Positions 1-6,761 are shown, numbered from the stretch's first letter. The stretch is DNA of 11,433 bases from Bacilli bacterium (GCA_016296945.1 JAEDHQ010000053.1:1-11433), one strand, 5' to 3'. Numbers and translations: made by a program. The notes: generated from the letters alone by a model not told the origin.

Positions 1-735
1 ATGCCAGCAGGTGCTAGTTGGTATGTGGTTGTGATTGGTGCTTTGTTTGGAATTGTAATCGGAAAACTTGTTTTTGGTGGATTAGGATCAAATATTTTTA
101 ACCCTGCTGCTGTGGGTAGAGTTAGTGTGATGATTTGCTTTGGAAGTGATTTAAGATATTTAGATGCAGTTGCATCAGGAACTCCTTTGCAACAATTATC
201 CGATAATCTTGCAAATATTAACAATTACTCATTGAGCGATTTATTCTTAGGAAATGTCCCTGGATCAATGGGAGAAGTTTCGGCTTTATTAATTATTTTA
301 GGAGCTATTTATTTAATAGTTCGAAAATCTGCCGATTATCGCCCTATCGTTTCAATGATTTGCACATTTGCTTTCTTAATGTTAATAGCTGGCTTAGTGA
401 TAGAAGAAGTAAGTTGTTTTAAATTTATGTTATTTCAAGTATTAGCTGGTGGATTAATGTTTGGAGCTGTGTTTATGATTACAGATCCTATCACTTCCCC
501 AATTAGTGGACCAGGTCGTTATACATATGGAATCATTGTTGCAATCTTAGCAGTGTTAATCAGATTACTTGGAGCTTATCCAGAAGGAGTTGCGTTTGCA
601 ATTCTTTTAGGAAATATGCTTGTTCCTGTAATTGATTATTATAAATGGCAATCAAATAGAATTACTTTCAAACATATTATTTTATGGGCATCATTAATTA
701 TAATGAGTTCCTTAATTATTGTCTTTGCTTTATAG
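1..735 (+). CDS. rnfD: Rnf complex subunit RnfD (5' end outside window)
   Basis: Membrane subunit of the Rnf complex, which couples ferredoxin/NAD+ electron transfer to ion pumping; the family carries a covalently bound FMN. The visible 244 residues begin in the middle of the usual protein: the family is generally over 300 residues and the segment at residues 1-45 (VIGKLVFGGLG, then NIFNPAAVGR) is normally internal, so the ATG at base 1 is probably not the true start. Several hydrophobic helices follow (about 92-107, 112-133, 140-160, 173-190, 196-212, 222-243). ITDPITSPISGPGRY at about 160-174 is a family signature. The expected flavin threonine is T61 in DAVASGTPL, but the residues around it are atypical: A58 where Ser/Thr is usual at -3, and G60 at -1. 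The gene ends at TAG 733-735, 8 bases before rnfG, so the two are clearly cotranscribed. Identity is secure; flavinylation is inferred. Confidence 0.93.
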   Translation: MPAGASWYVVVIGALFGIVIGKLVFGGLGSNIFNPAAVGRVSVMICFGSDLRYLDAVASGTPLQQLSDNLANINNYSLSDLFLGNVPGSMGEVSALLIILGAIYLIVRKSADYRPIVSMICTFAFLMLIAGLVIEEVSCFKFMLFQVLAGGLMFGAVFMITDPITSPISGPGRYTYGIIVAILAVLIRLLGAYPEGVAFAILLGNMLVPVIDYYKWQSNRITFKHIILWASLIIMSSLIIVFAL

Positions 736-743
736 GTGATATT

Positions 744-1271
744 ATGAGTAATTATAAAAGCTATTTAAAAACAGGTTTAATTCTTGCAGCAATTACCGCA
801 ATTTGTGGTATCATGATTGCTTTATTAAATGGAGTAACTGCACCTATTATTGAAGAAAATAATTATAAAAAAGAACAAGAAACATTAGCATTAATTTTTT
901 ATGGCGCTACTTTTGAAAATCTGGAAATTAAAGAAAATGATTCAAAGATTAATAAAGTTTATCTTGCGAAAGTTAATGATGAAATTTTAGGTTATGTTTA
1001 TTTAGTAAGTGGTAAAAACGCTTATGGAACAATTGAATTAATGATTGGAATAAGTGATGGTAGTGTTTGTGCGGTGGAGATTATTACTAATACCCAAAGC
1101 TTTAGTAAAGTTGTTAATCAATATGTAAATGACTTAGATAATTTAGATATTAATAATCAAAATATTGAAGATCTTGATGTTAAATGTGGAGCTACGTATG
1201 GGGCTAAACTTGTAAAAGAGCTAATTAAAGTTGCATTAGATCACTATCAAGGAGGATATCTACATGAATAA
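744..1271 (+). CDS. rnfG: Rnf complex FMN-binding subunit RnfG
   Basis: Membrane-anchored flavoprotein subunit of Rnf that passes electrons through a covalent FMN facing the outside. The start is ATG 744, preceded by AGGTG at 734-738; an in-frame ATG at 684 would lie deep inside rnfD and lacks a ribosome site. The 175-residue product has one N-terminal helix (about 10-30), then an extracytoplasmic FMN_bind domain. The flavinylation motif is D145-V-K-C-G-A-T151, with T151 as the expected phosphoester attachment site. Position -3 is Cys148 rather than the usual Ser/Thr. The segment normally reading ETPGLG is instead NTQSFSK (about 116-122), so the flavin pocket is divergent. The frame overlaps rnfE by 8 bases. 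The family call rests on the C-terminal GAT motif, topology and position between rnfD and rnfE; it is firm, with an atypical active-site surround. Confidence 0.9.
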   Translation: MSNYKSYLKTGLILAAITAICGIMIALLNGVTAPIIEENNYKKEQETLALIFYGATFENLEIKENDSKINKVYLAKVNDEILGYVYLVSGKNAYGTIELMIGISDGSVCAVEIITNTQSFSKVVNQYVNDLDNLDINNQNIEDLDVKCGATYGAKLVKELIKVALDHYQGGYLHE

Positions 1272-1971
1272 TAATCCTCAAAAAACAAATAAGAAAGAAA
1301 TATTCTTTAAGGGATTACTTAAAGAAAATCCTCTGTTTATTACTTTGCTAGGGACTTGTCCAGCATTAGCAACAACAACATCAGTTGAGTCTGCTTTAGG
1401 AATGGGAATCCTATTTATGTTTGTATTAATTGGCTCAAATATTGTGATTTCGCTTTTACGAAAGATTATTCCAAGTCAAGTCAAGATTCCATGTTATATC
1501 GTAATCATTGCAACATTTGTGACAATTGTAAAAATGTTAAGTGAAGCATTTTTACCAGAACTTTATCAAACATTAGGAGTATTTATCTCTTTAATCGTTG
1601 TTAATTGTATTGTCTTAGGAAGAGCGGAAGCTTTTGCTTCTAAAAATAATGTTATTAATTCATTCTTTGATGGACTAGGTAATGGAATTGGTTATACGAT
1701 GGCAATTGTTATTATTGCTTTCTTTCGTGAATTATTAGGAACTGGTGCGATTACTTTTGGAGTTGTTTTAGAATTTTTACCATATATCGAAATAAATCTT
1801 TTCAAAGATTATGCAATATCTTTATTTACTATGCCAGCGGGGGCTTTTATTGTCCTAGGTATTGTTTTAGCATTTATTGCTTGTTATAAAAATCGACAAG
1901 AAGAAGTTAAAGTTTTTACAGAAAAGAAAGCAAAGCTTGATGCAATGCGTCAAGCAGTTAAGGAGGGATAA
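1264..1971 (+). CDS. rnfE: Rnf complex subunit RnfE
   Basis: Integral membrane subunit of Rnf, paralogous to RnfA; in the family the two form an antiparallel pair holding an intramembrane [2Fe-2S] cluster. Both expected cysteines are present: C32 in LLGTCPALA and C115 in VVNCIVLGRAEAFA. The product is 235 residues with about six helices, the normal size, and has the family signature FFDGLGNGIGYT at about 135-146. The C-terminal tail after about residue 205 is charged and probably cytoplasmic. The start ATG 1264 has an ideal GGAGG at 1251-1255 and overlaps the end of rnfG, which suggests translational coupling. No truncation or missing ligand is apparent. Confidence 0.95.
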   Translation: MNNNPQKTNKKEIFFKGLLKENPLFITLLGTCPALATTTSVESALGMGILFMFVLIGSNIVISLLRKIIPSQVKIPCYIVIIATFVTIVKMLSEAFLPELYQTLGVFISLIVVNCIVLGRAEAFASKNNVINSFFDGLGNGIGYTMAIVIIAFFRELLGTGAITFGVVLEFLPYIEINLFKDYAISLFTMPAGAFIVLGIVLAFIACYKNRQEEVKVFTEKKAKLDAMRQAVKEG

Positions 1972-1974
1972 GGG

Positions 1975-2565
1975 ATGAATTCTTTATTAGTTTTTATCTT
2001 AGCAATTATCAATGGAATGTTAATTGATAATGTTATCCTTAGTCGCTTTTATGGAATATGTCCATTTTTAGGTGTTTCTAAAAAAACAAATTCCGCTTTA
2101 GGAATGGGAGTTGCGGTAATTTTTGTTATCGTATTAGCTACAATTATTACATGGCCAATCTATAATTTTATTTTAGTTAAAGCGAATATTCAATATTTAG
2201 ATACAATTGTATATATTCTAGTTATTGCTTCCCTTGTACAATTTGTGGAAATGTTTATTAAAAAGTATAGTCCAAGTCTTTATAAGTCTTTAGGAGTATA
2301 TTTACCACTTATTACTACAAATTGTGCAGTATTAGGTGTTGCTCAAGGCAATACTGATCAAGGGTTGTCATTTATTGATTCTTTAGCTAATGCATTAGGA
2401 ACATCATTTGGCTTTTTAGTTGTAATTTTTATTTTCTCATGTATTAGATATCGTTTAGAAACGGCTAATACACCAAAATGTTTGAAAGGATTTCCAATTG
2501 CTCTAATTACTGCGGCGTTAATGAGTTTAGCATTTTTAGGATTAAGCGGAATAATTGAAATCTAA
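1975..2565 (+). CDS. rnfA: Rnf complex subunit RnfA
   Basis: Integral membrane partner of RnfE in the Rnf core. The 196-residue product is of standard length with about six helices. The cluster-ligand cysteines are C29 in FYGICPFLGVS and C117 in ITTNCAVLG, matching the inverted-repeat logic shared with RnfE. The start is preceded by AGGAGGG at 1961-1967, which overlaps the end of rnfE, and the rnfE stop is only 3 bases upstream. Its own stop codon shares one base with the next start (TAATG at 2563-2567), so expression of the downstream small gene is probably coupled. All family landmarks are present. Confidence 0.95.
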   Translation: MNSLLVFILAIINGMLIDNVILSRFYGICPFLGVSKKTNSALGMGVAVIFVIVLATIITWPIYNFILVKANIQYLDTIVYILVIASLVQFVEMFIKKYSPSLYKSLGVYLPLITTNCAVLGVAQGNTDQGLSFIDSLANALGTSFGFLVVIFIFSCIRYRLETANTPKCLKGFPIALITAALMSLAFLGLSGIIEI

Positions 2566-2783
2566 TGATTCTTACAATTAACCAAACAGGATATTTAATT
2601 ATTGCAATAGCTGTTGTCATTCTTTTAGTCGGATTGTTTTTTATTTCATATGTTTTAAATAAAAAAACACCGATTCCAAAAGAATGTGTTGAAATGTTAG
2701 AGAATACAGATGCTTGTGTAGGATGTAAAAACATTGCTTGTTCACATTTTAAAGCAAAAGAAGAAACAGGAGGCAATAAGTAA
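2565..2783 (+). CDS. Small one-helix cysteine protein, NqrM-like
   Basis: Short protein of 72 residues inserted between rnfA and rnfB. It has one N-terminal transmembrane helix (about 9-31), a Lys-Lys stop-transfer (LNKKTP), then a hydrophilic tail with four cysteines at 41, 51, 54 and 59 (spacing C-x9-C-x2-C-x4-C). This layout, a helix followed by a KK motif and four tail cysteines, resembles NqrM (DUF539), the factor known to be needed for iron-sulfur maturation of the NqrD/NqrE pair, which are homologues of RnfE/RnfA. The cysteine spacing is not identical to what I recall for NqrM. It could instead bind its own Fe-S cluster and act as an electron-carrying subunit. The start overlaps the rnfA stop by one base and lacks a strong ribosome site; the stop overlaps the rnfB start by one base. 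It is real by context; its function is inferred. Confidence 0.75.
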   Translation: MILTINQTGYLIIAIAVVILLVGLFFISYVLNKKTPIPKECVEMLENTDACVGCKNIACSHFKAKEETGGNK

Positions 2784-3064
2784 TGGAAGTGTTATATGCT
2801 TTTCTTTTACTCGGAGGCTTAGGATTATTTTTTGGAATCATCTTAAGTATCTGTGGAAAAATATTTTATGTTAAAGTAGATACAAGAGTAGAAAATGTAA
2901 AAAATATGTTACCAAATTATAATTGCGGATCTTGTGGTTACCCAGGATGTGCTGGGCTTGCGGAAGCATTAGTTAAAGGTGAAGTTAATGATCCTTCAAG
3001 ATGTAAACCTTGTAAAAAAGAAGAAGCAGAGAAGATTAGAAATTATTTAAAAGAAAATAAATAA
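2783..3064 (+). CDS. rnfB: Short RnfB: membrane helix plus first Fe-S domain only
   Basis: RnfB normally accepts electrons from ferredoxin through an N-terminal helix, a four-cysteine Fe-S domain, and two or more ferredoxin-like [4Fe-4S] modules. This 93-residue version has the helix (about 4-26), the family linker, and the Fe-S domain with C48, C51, C56 and C74 in C-x2-C-x4-C-x17-C, including the diagnostic CGYPGCAGLAEAL. A fifth cysteine, C77, follows. A lysine-rich tail (78-93) then ends at TAA 3062-3064, well short of the roughly 190 or more residues usual for the family. No ferredoxin motif appears in the 24 bases before apbE or in apbE itself, so this is not a simple frameshift within the window. 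A clear AGGAGG lies at 2768-2773. The Fe-S domain assignment is firm; how the subunit is wired is unknown. Confidence 0.85.
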   Translation: MEVLYAFLLLGGLGLFFGIILSICGKIFYVKVDTRVENVKNMLPNYNCGSCGYPGCAGLAEALVKGEVNDPSRCKPCKKEEAEKIRNYLKENK

Positions 3065-3088
3065 ATTAATAAACTGGAGAAACAAAGC

Positions 3089-4102
3089 ATGAATATGAAT
3101 CTTTTTAAAAGACTAAGAAATATATTTGTTTTATCAATAATTTTGATATCAATTAGTCTATTTTGTAGTATTAATACGGGATGTATTAATACTATGAAAG
3201 AAAAGAAAGGTTCTATTTATGCTTTTTCTACTTATATTGATATAATTTTATATTATGATAACCAAGATATTGATAATATTTATAAAGAAGTTACAAATAT
3301 TTTAAATGACTACAATAAACTTACAAATCGCTTTGAAAACTATCAAAATATTACAAATATTTATACAATAAACAATTCAGAAGAATTTGTTTCAGTTGAT
3401 AAAAAACTATTTGATGTAATCTTATTATCATTAGATTTAAAAATGGAAACAGAGGGATATTTTGAACCTTTAATTGGAAATTTAAGTGTTCTGTATAAGA
3501 ATTTAATCCAAACAGAACCATTTGATGAAAATATGATTCCAACAGATGATATGATTAATTCTGAACTAGAAAAGATTAAAAATACTAATGTTGTAATCAA
3601 TGATTCATCAATAAAGTTAGAAGGAGAAGCAACATTAGATTTAGGTGCTGTGGCAAAGGGATATGCTTTACTAAAGGTAAAAGAGTATTTAGAAGAAGTA
3701 AATATTACACATTATATTATTGATGCCGGAATGTCATCGATTATTGTTGGAGAAAAACCAATTGATAAGTATTATAAGATTGGATTAAATAATACTAATA
3801 AATATTTTAAATTAAGAAATAAAGCGATTGGAACTTCATCAATCACATCACAATTAATTGAATATAATGGTAATACTTACCACCATATTATTAATCCAAA
3901 AACTGGTAAGCCAGATAATCAATTTGATACAGTTTATATAATTGGAGATAATCCTTTTATTATTGATGCCCTTTCAACTGCCTTTATTTCAATGACAGAA
4001 GAAGAAATTGAAACGATAGTAGAAAAATTAAAAGAAAAAGGAATTGAAATAGAATATTATCTATACAAAGATAATACATTGATTAATTCTAATAAACAGT
4101 AA
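3089..4102 (+). CDS. apbE: FAD:protein FMN transferase ApbE (Rnf flavin-loading enzyme)
   Basis: ApbE transfers FMN from FAD to a Thr/Ser of extracytoplasmic proteins using Mg2+; here the obvious targets are RnfG and RnfD in the same operon. The 337-residue product starts with a charged N-terminus and a hydrophobic segment (about 12-31) followed by C32, so it is probably a surface lipoprotein, although NTGC is a poor lipobox at -3. Family motifs are GYFEPLIG at 123-130, DLGAVAKGYA at 184-193, DAGMSS at 212-217, HHIINPKTGKP at 265-275 and DALSTA at 293-298. The usual Gly-Gly-Asn after the DAG position is replaced by Gly-Met-Ser, an unusual change close to the FAD site. GGAGA at 3076-3080 supports the start. 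It is the last gene of the Rnf operon. Confidence 0.93.
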   Translation: MNMNLFKRLRNIFVLSIILISISLFCSINTGCINTMKEKKGSIYAFSTYIDIILYYDNQDIDNIYKEVTNILNDYNKLTNRFENYQNITNIYTINNSEEFVSVDKKLFDVILLSLDLKMETEGYFEPLIGNLSVLYKNLIQTEPFDENMIPTDDMINSELEKIKNTNVVINDSSIKLEGEATLDLGAVAKGYALLKVKEYLEEVNITHYIIDAGMSSIIVGEKPIDKYYKIGLNNTNKYFKLRNKAIGTSSITSQLIEYNGNTYHHIINPKTGKPDNQFDTVYIIGDNPFIIDALSTAFISMTEEEIETIVEKLKEKGIEIEYYLYKDNTLINSNKQ

Positions 4103-4107
4103 TAAAA

Positions 4108-4145
4108 AAATCATTCAGCAAAGCGCTAAATGATTTATTTTTTTT
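4108..4145. terminator. Bidirectional intrinsic terminator between apbE and the MBL-fold gene
   Basis: Arms 4108-4119 and 4125-4136 form a 12-bp stem with one mismatch around the loop AAAGC. A T-run (4138-4145) follows on the + strand and an A-run (4104-4110) precedes it, which becomes a T-run on the - strand. It can therefore end both the Rnf operon and the convergent - strand gene, whose stop codon (4135-4137) sits on the edge of the stem. Confidence 0.85.
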
Positions 4146-5067
4146 GTAAAGTAATAAACAATGATTCTTCCTTGATTTCTTGATAAGTAATCTTTTCATC
4201 AATATTAAAAATATATTTTTGATGATCACTTTTTAAGACTTTTACATTGTTATTGGCTTCTTTAAGATTTGGAATTGTTGGCCAATTATCTAACCATTGA
4301 TCTGTATTTGTAATAATCGCATAATCTGGGTTCAGTAATTTGCAAAGTTCTAAAGTGTTTGTACCTCCACCTCCGTGGTGACAAGATTTATAGATGTCAA
4401 TATGATTAATATGATATTTTTGATAATGTTTCTTAGTCATTGCGATAGCACGTTCTTGAAGTTCTAAGGCATTAGTTTTTGAACAAGTTACATCAGAACC
4501 TAAGAAGATATGCTTATCATTTACTTTGATAAACACACCTATACTACTATAGTTTTCATTAAATGCTTTTTGTTGATAATATGGGCTGTCTTTCTCACAA
4601 TATAATTTATAAACGGTATTTTGAATATCATATAATTCTAATGTATGACAATCAAATGTTATATTTAAAGTGTCTAACCCTAGTTCATCTACAAATATTA
4701 CTTCAGTATTGAATTCTTTTGCAGTATCAAGAATTTGATAGAAAGTCATTAGTTCATGTTGTGTGTACTCTTCATTAGAAGTATAACCTTTTGCGGTTGT
4801 ACCATCAAGGCCATAATATCTTTTTATATACAATTTATTAACTTTTTTATCTTTTAAAAGATTAATAACATTTCCATAATGATCACTATGAAAATGGGTT
4901 AATAGAATAAATTCGATTGTATTAATATTATATTCTTGTAAATGATTCTTAATCATCGGATAATAAAATAGGCTACCGGTATCGATAAAAGCATATTTAT
5001 TATTGCTTTCTAAGATTATTGCATCACTCCATACAGTATTTAAAAAATGAATCTTTAAGTTCTCCAT
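4135..5067 (-). CDS. ComEC-like metallo-beta-lactamase-fold hydrolase
   Basis: Soluble 310-residue MBL-fold protein with no signal peptide or membrane segments, so probably cytoplasmic. The metal-binding signature is H58-F-H-S-D62-H63 after a THF turn. Further ligand regions appear to be GSD at 190-192 (in the place of the usual TGD) and the CHHGG segment with H230-H231. The order resembles the C-terminal hydrolase domain of ComEC/Rec2: an N-terminal strand reading IHFLN, THFHSDHYGN, a strand ending IFLGSD, then HHGGGG. The substrate is unknown; nucleic acid or phosphodiester hydrolysis is typical of relatives. I chose ATG 5067 because GAGGTG lies six bases upstream at 5074-5079; an in-frame GTG at 5076 overlaps that ribosome site and is unlikely. 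The gene stands alone, convergent with apbE and divergent from the trpB leader. Confidence 0.85.
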   Translation of the reverse strand: MENLKIHFLNTVWSDAIILESNNKYAFIDTGSLFYYPMIKNHLQEYNINTIEFILLTHFHSDHYGNVINLLKDKKVNKLYIKRYYGLDGTTAKGYTSNEEYTQHELMTFYQILDTAKEFNTEVIFVDELGLDTLNITFDCHTLELYDIQNTVYKLYCEKDSPYYQQKAFNENYSSIGVFIKVNDKHIFLGSDVTCSKTNALELQERAIAMTKKHYQKYHINHIDIYKSCHHGGGGTNTLELCKLLNPDYAIITNTDQWLDNWPTIPNLKEANNNVKVLKSDHQKYIFNIDEKITYQEIKEESLFITLQKK

Positions 5068-5085
5068 TTTAATCACCTCAATAAT

Positions 5086-5114
5086 ATTGTATCATAAATA
5101 GTGATTAAATTGAA
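5086..5114 (-). promoter_or_regulatory. Possible promoter of the MBL-fold hydrolase gene
   Basis: On the - strand, TACAAT (5091-5086) carries an extended -10 TG upstream (TGATACAAT). A weak TTCAAT lies 17 bases further upstream (5114-5109). Initiation would fall at about 5079, leaving a leader of only about a dozen bases that begins at the GAGGTG ribosome site, which makes the assignment tentative. Confidence 0.35.
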
Positions 5115-5129
5115 TAATAATATTTGTTA

Positions 5130-5159
5130 TTGACAATAGATTTTATATAGTGGTATAAT
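5130..5159 (+). promoter_or_regulatory. Vegetative promoter of the trpB T-box unit
   Basis: A perfect TTGACA (5130-5135) and a perfect TATAAT (5154-5159) are separated by 18 bases, with an extended -10 TG (5151-5152). The start of transcription should lie near 5166, about 35 bases before the first T-box stem. Strong housekeeping initiation upstream of an attenuator is the usual T-box arrangement. Confidence 0.88.
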
Positions 5160-5201
5160 ATCATAAAGAATTAAAAATATTAAACAAAATTTAATATAAA
5201 C

Positions 5202-5498
5202 CGTTGAAGTAGGAGTAAAAATAATTATGCTTTCGAAGAGAGTTTGCGATGGTGTGATGCAAATAAAACACAGATTATTAAATGGGCTACTGAGGGTGTA
5301 GGGAACGATTTTTATCTAGTATTCTACAACGTAAAAGACATACGTTAGTTGTCAGGAATATTAAAAATAGATTCTATTTGCGTATTCTAATGAGAGTGAA
5401 AGTATAAAAATATAAAAATAAAAAAATTATTTATACTTTTGAAACAAGGTGGCACCGCGATTTATCGTCCTTGCATAGTTTTTATGCAGGGACTTTTT
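5202..5498 (+). promoter_or_regulatory. Tryptophan-specific T-box riboswitch leader
   Basis: The leader senses uncharged tRNA. The conserved T-box sequence AAGGTGGCACCGCG is at 5446-5459. Stem I is recognisable: CGTT (5202-5205) pairs with AACG (5304-5307), and GTAG (5209-5212) pairs with CTAC (5287-5290). Above these is the GAGTA (AGTA-type) loop strand at 5213-5217. Opposite it lies the specifier TGG (5283-5285) followed by a purine, which gives Trp. Stem III is AAAGTATAA (5399-5407) with TTATACTTT (5431-5439). The acceptor-binding bulge reads TGGC, whose C matches the G discriminator normal for tRNA-Trp. Antiterminator arms CAAGG (5445-5449) and CCTTG (5469-5473) exclude the terminator. 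The downstream trpB agrees with the specifier. Tryptophan starvation should increase readthrough. Confidence 0.95.
5467..5498 (+). terminator. T-box-controlled leader terminator
   Basis: A 10-bp stem, GTCCTTGCAT (5467-5476) with ATGCAGGGAC (5484-5493), has a 7-base loop and is followed by TTTTT (5494-5498). Its left arm contains the CCTTG needed for the antiterminator, so the two structures are mutually exclusive. Confidence 0.93.
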
Positions 5499-5534
5499 GT
5501 TTATATTTTTATTTAATTAATATGGAGGTGTGTT

Positions 5535-6761
5535 ATGAAATTTAATGGAGTTGATTTTGATCGTTATTTTAAGGATTATCCAAATGAAGAAGGTTATTTT
5601 GGCAAGTATGGTGGCGTATACATTACTGAGGAATTAAAAAAAGCTATGCAAGAAATCACAGAAGCATATTATACAATTTGTAAGTCGAGAAAGTTCATTA
5701 ATGAGCTGCGTCGTATCAGAAAAGAGTTTCAAGGACGTCCTACGCCAATTTCTCATTTAGAACGTTTATCAAATAAATTTGGTAATGTTCAATTGTATGT
5801 GAAAAGAGAGGATTTGAATCATACAGGAGCTCATAAATTAAATCACTGTATGGGAGAAGCGTTACTTGCAAAATATATGGGAAAGAAAAAAGTGATTGCG
5901 GAAACGGGAGCAGGGCAACATGGTGTCGCTTTAGCTACTGCTGCTGCATATTTTGGTCTTGAATGTGATATTTATATGGGGGCAGTTGATATTTTAAAAC
6001 AAGCACCTAATGTTGCAAGAATGAAAATCCTAGGTGCTAATGTTATTGAAGTAAACGATGGAGCTAAAACATTAAAAGAAGCAGTTGATGCTGCATTTAT
6101 GGCTTATTCTAAAGAATATAAAGATGCTATTTATTGTATTGGCTCTGTAGTAGGTCCTCATCCTTTTCCAATGATGGTTCGTGATTTTCAAAGTGTTGTA
6201 GGCATTGAAGCGCGTAGTCAATTTTTAGAAATGACTGGTGAACTACCAGATGCAGTTGTTGCTTGTGTTGGTGGCGGATCAAATGCGGCAGGAATGTTTG
6301 CTGGGTTCTTAAATGACCCGGTTGATATTTATGGTGTTGAACCATTGGGAAGAGGTGCTAAATTAGGTGATCATGCTGCTAGCTTAACATATGGAGAAGA
6401 AGGAGTAATGCATGGCTTTAATAGTATTATGCTTAAAGACGAATCTGGTAATCCAGCTCCTGTTTATTCGATTGCTAGTGGATTAGATTATCCATCATCA
6501 GGACCAGAGCATGCGTTTTTAAAAGACTTAGGTCGAGTAAAATATGATGTTGTTGATGATGAAGAAACAATTGATGCTTTCTTTTTGCTTTCTAAATTAG
6601 AAGGAATAATTCCGGCTATTGAAAGTGCTCATGCTGTTGCTTATGCAATAAAGCTAGCAAAGAAGATGAAGAAAGGCTCTATTTTAATAAATTTATCTGG
6701 TCGTGGTGACAAAGATATGGATTACATTATTAAAAAATATGGAATAAGAGATGTAAAATAA
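5535..6761 (+). CDS. trpB: Tryptophan synthase beta chain
   Basis: PLP enzyme joining indole and L-serine to make L-tryptophan in the cytoplasm. The 408-residue protein is full length. Catalytic landmarks are the PLP lysine K101 in HTGAHK, the catalytic E123 in AETGAGQHG, the phosphate-binding GGGSNA at 246-251, D318 in SGLDYP (the equivalent of Salmonella D305), and S388 in LSGRGDKD (pyridine-nitrogen contact). Arg141 of the Salmonella enzyme, the salt-bridge partner of D305, aligns with K155. The start ATG 5535 has GGAGGTG at 5524-5530. The gene sits alone behind a Trp T-box: no trpA or other trp gene is adjacent, only a small DUF218-like gene 26 bases downstream. The isolated context suggests use of indole from outside the cell, or a distant trpA; neither can be decided from the window. 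Confidence 0.96.
   Translation: MKFNGVDFDRYFKDYPNEEGYFGKYGGVYITEELKKAMQEITEAYYTICKSRKFINELRRIRKEFQGRPTPISHLERLSNKFGNVQLYVKREDLNHTGAHKLNHCMGEALLAKYMGKKKVIAETGAGQHGVALATAAAYFGLECDIYMGAVDILKQAPNVARMKILGANVIEVNDGAKTLKEAVDAAFMAYSKEYKDAIYCIGSVVGPHPFPMMVRDFQSVVGIEARSQFLEMTGELPDAVVACVGGGSNAAGMFAGFLNDPVDIYGVEPLGRGAKLGDHAASLTYGEEGVMHGFNSIMLKDESGNPAPVYSIASGLDYPSSGPEHAFLKDLGRVKYDVVDDEETIDAFFLLSKLEGIIPAIESAHAVAYAIKLAKKMKKGSILINLSGRGDKDMDYIIKKYGIRDVK

Noticed and set aside
2507..2776. A - strand open frame across rnfA and the small cysteine protein.
   Set aside because: It is antisense to two genes with tight coupling and clear features, and shows no domain.
3065..3088. A frameshift that would restore ferredoxin domains to RnfB.
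   Set aside because: Only 24 bases separate the rnfB stop from the apbE start, with a clear ribosome site inside them, and no Cys-rich ferredoxin motif is encoded in any frame there.
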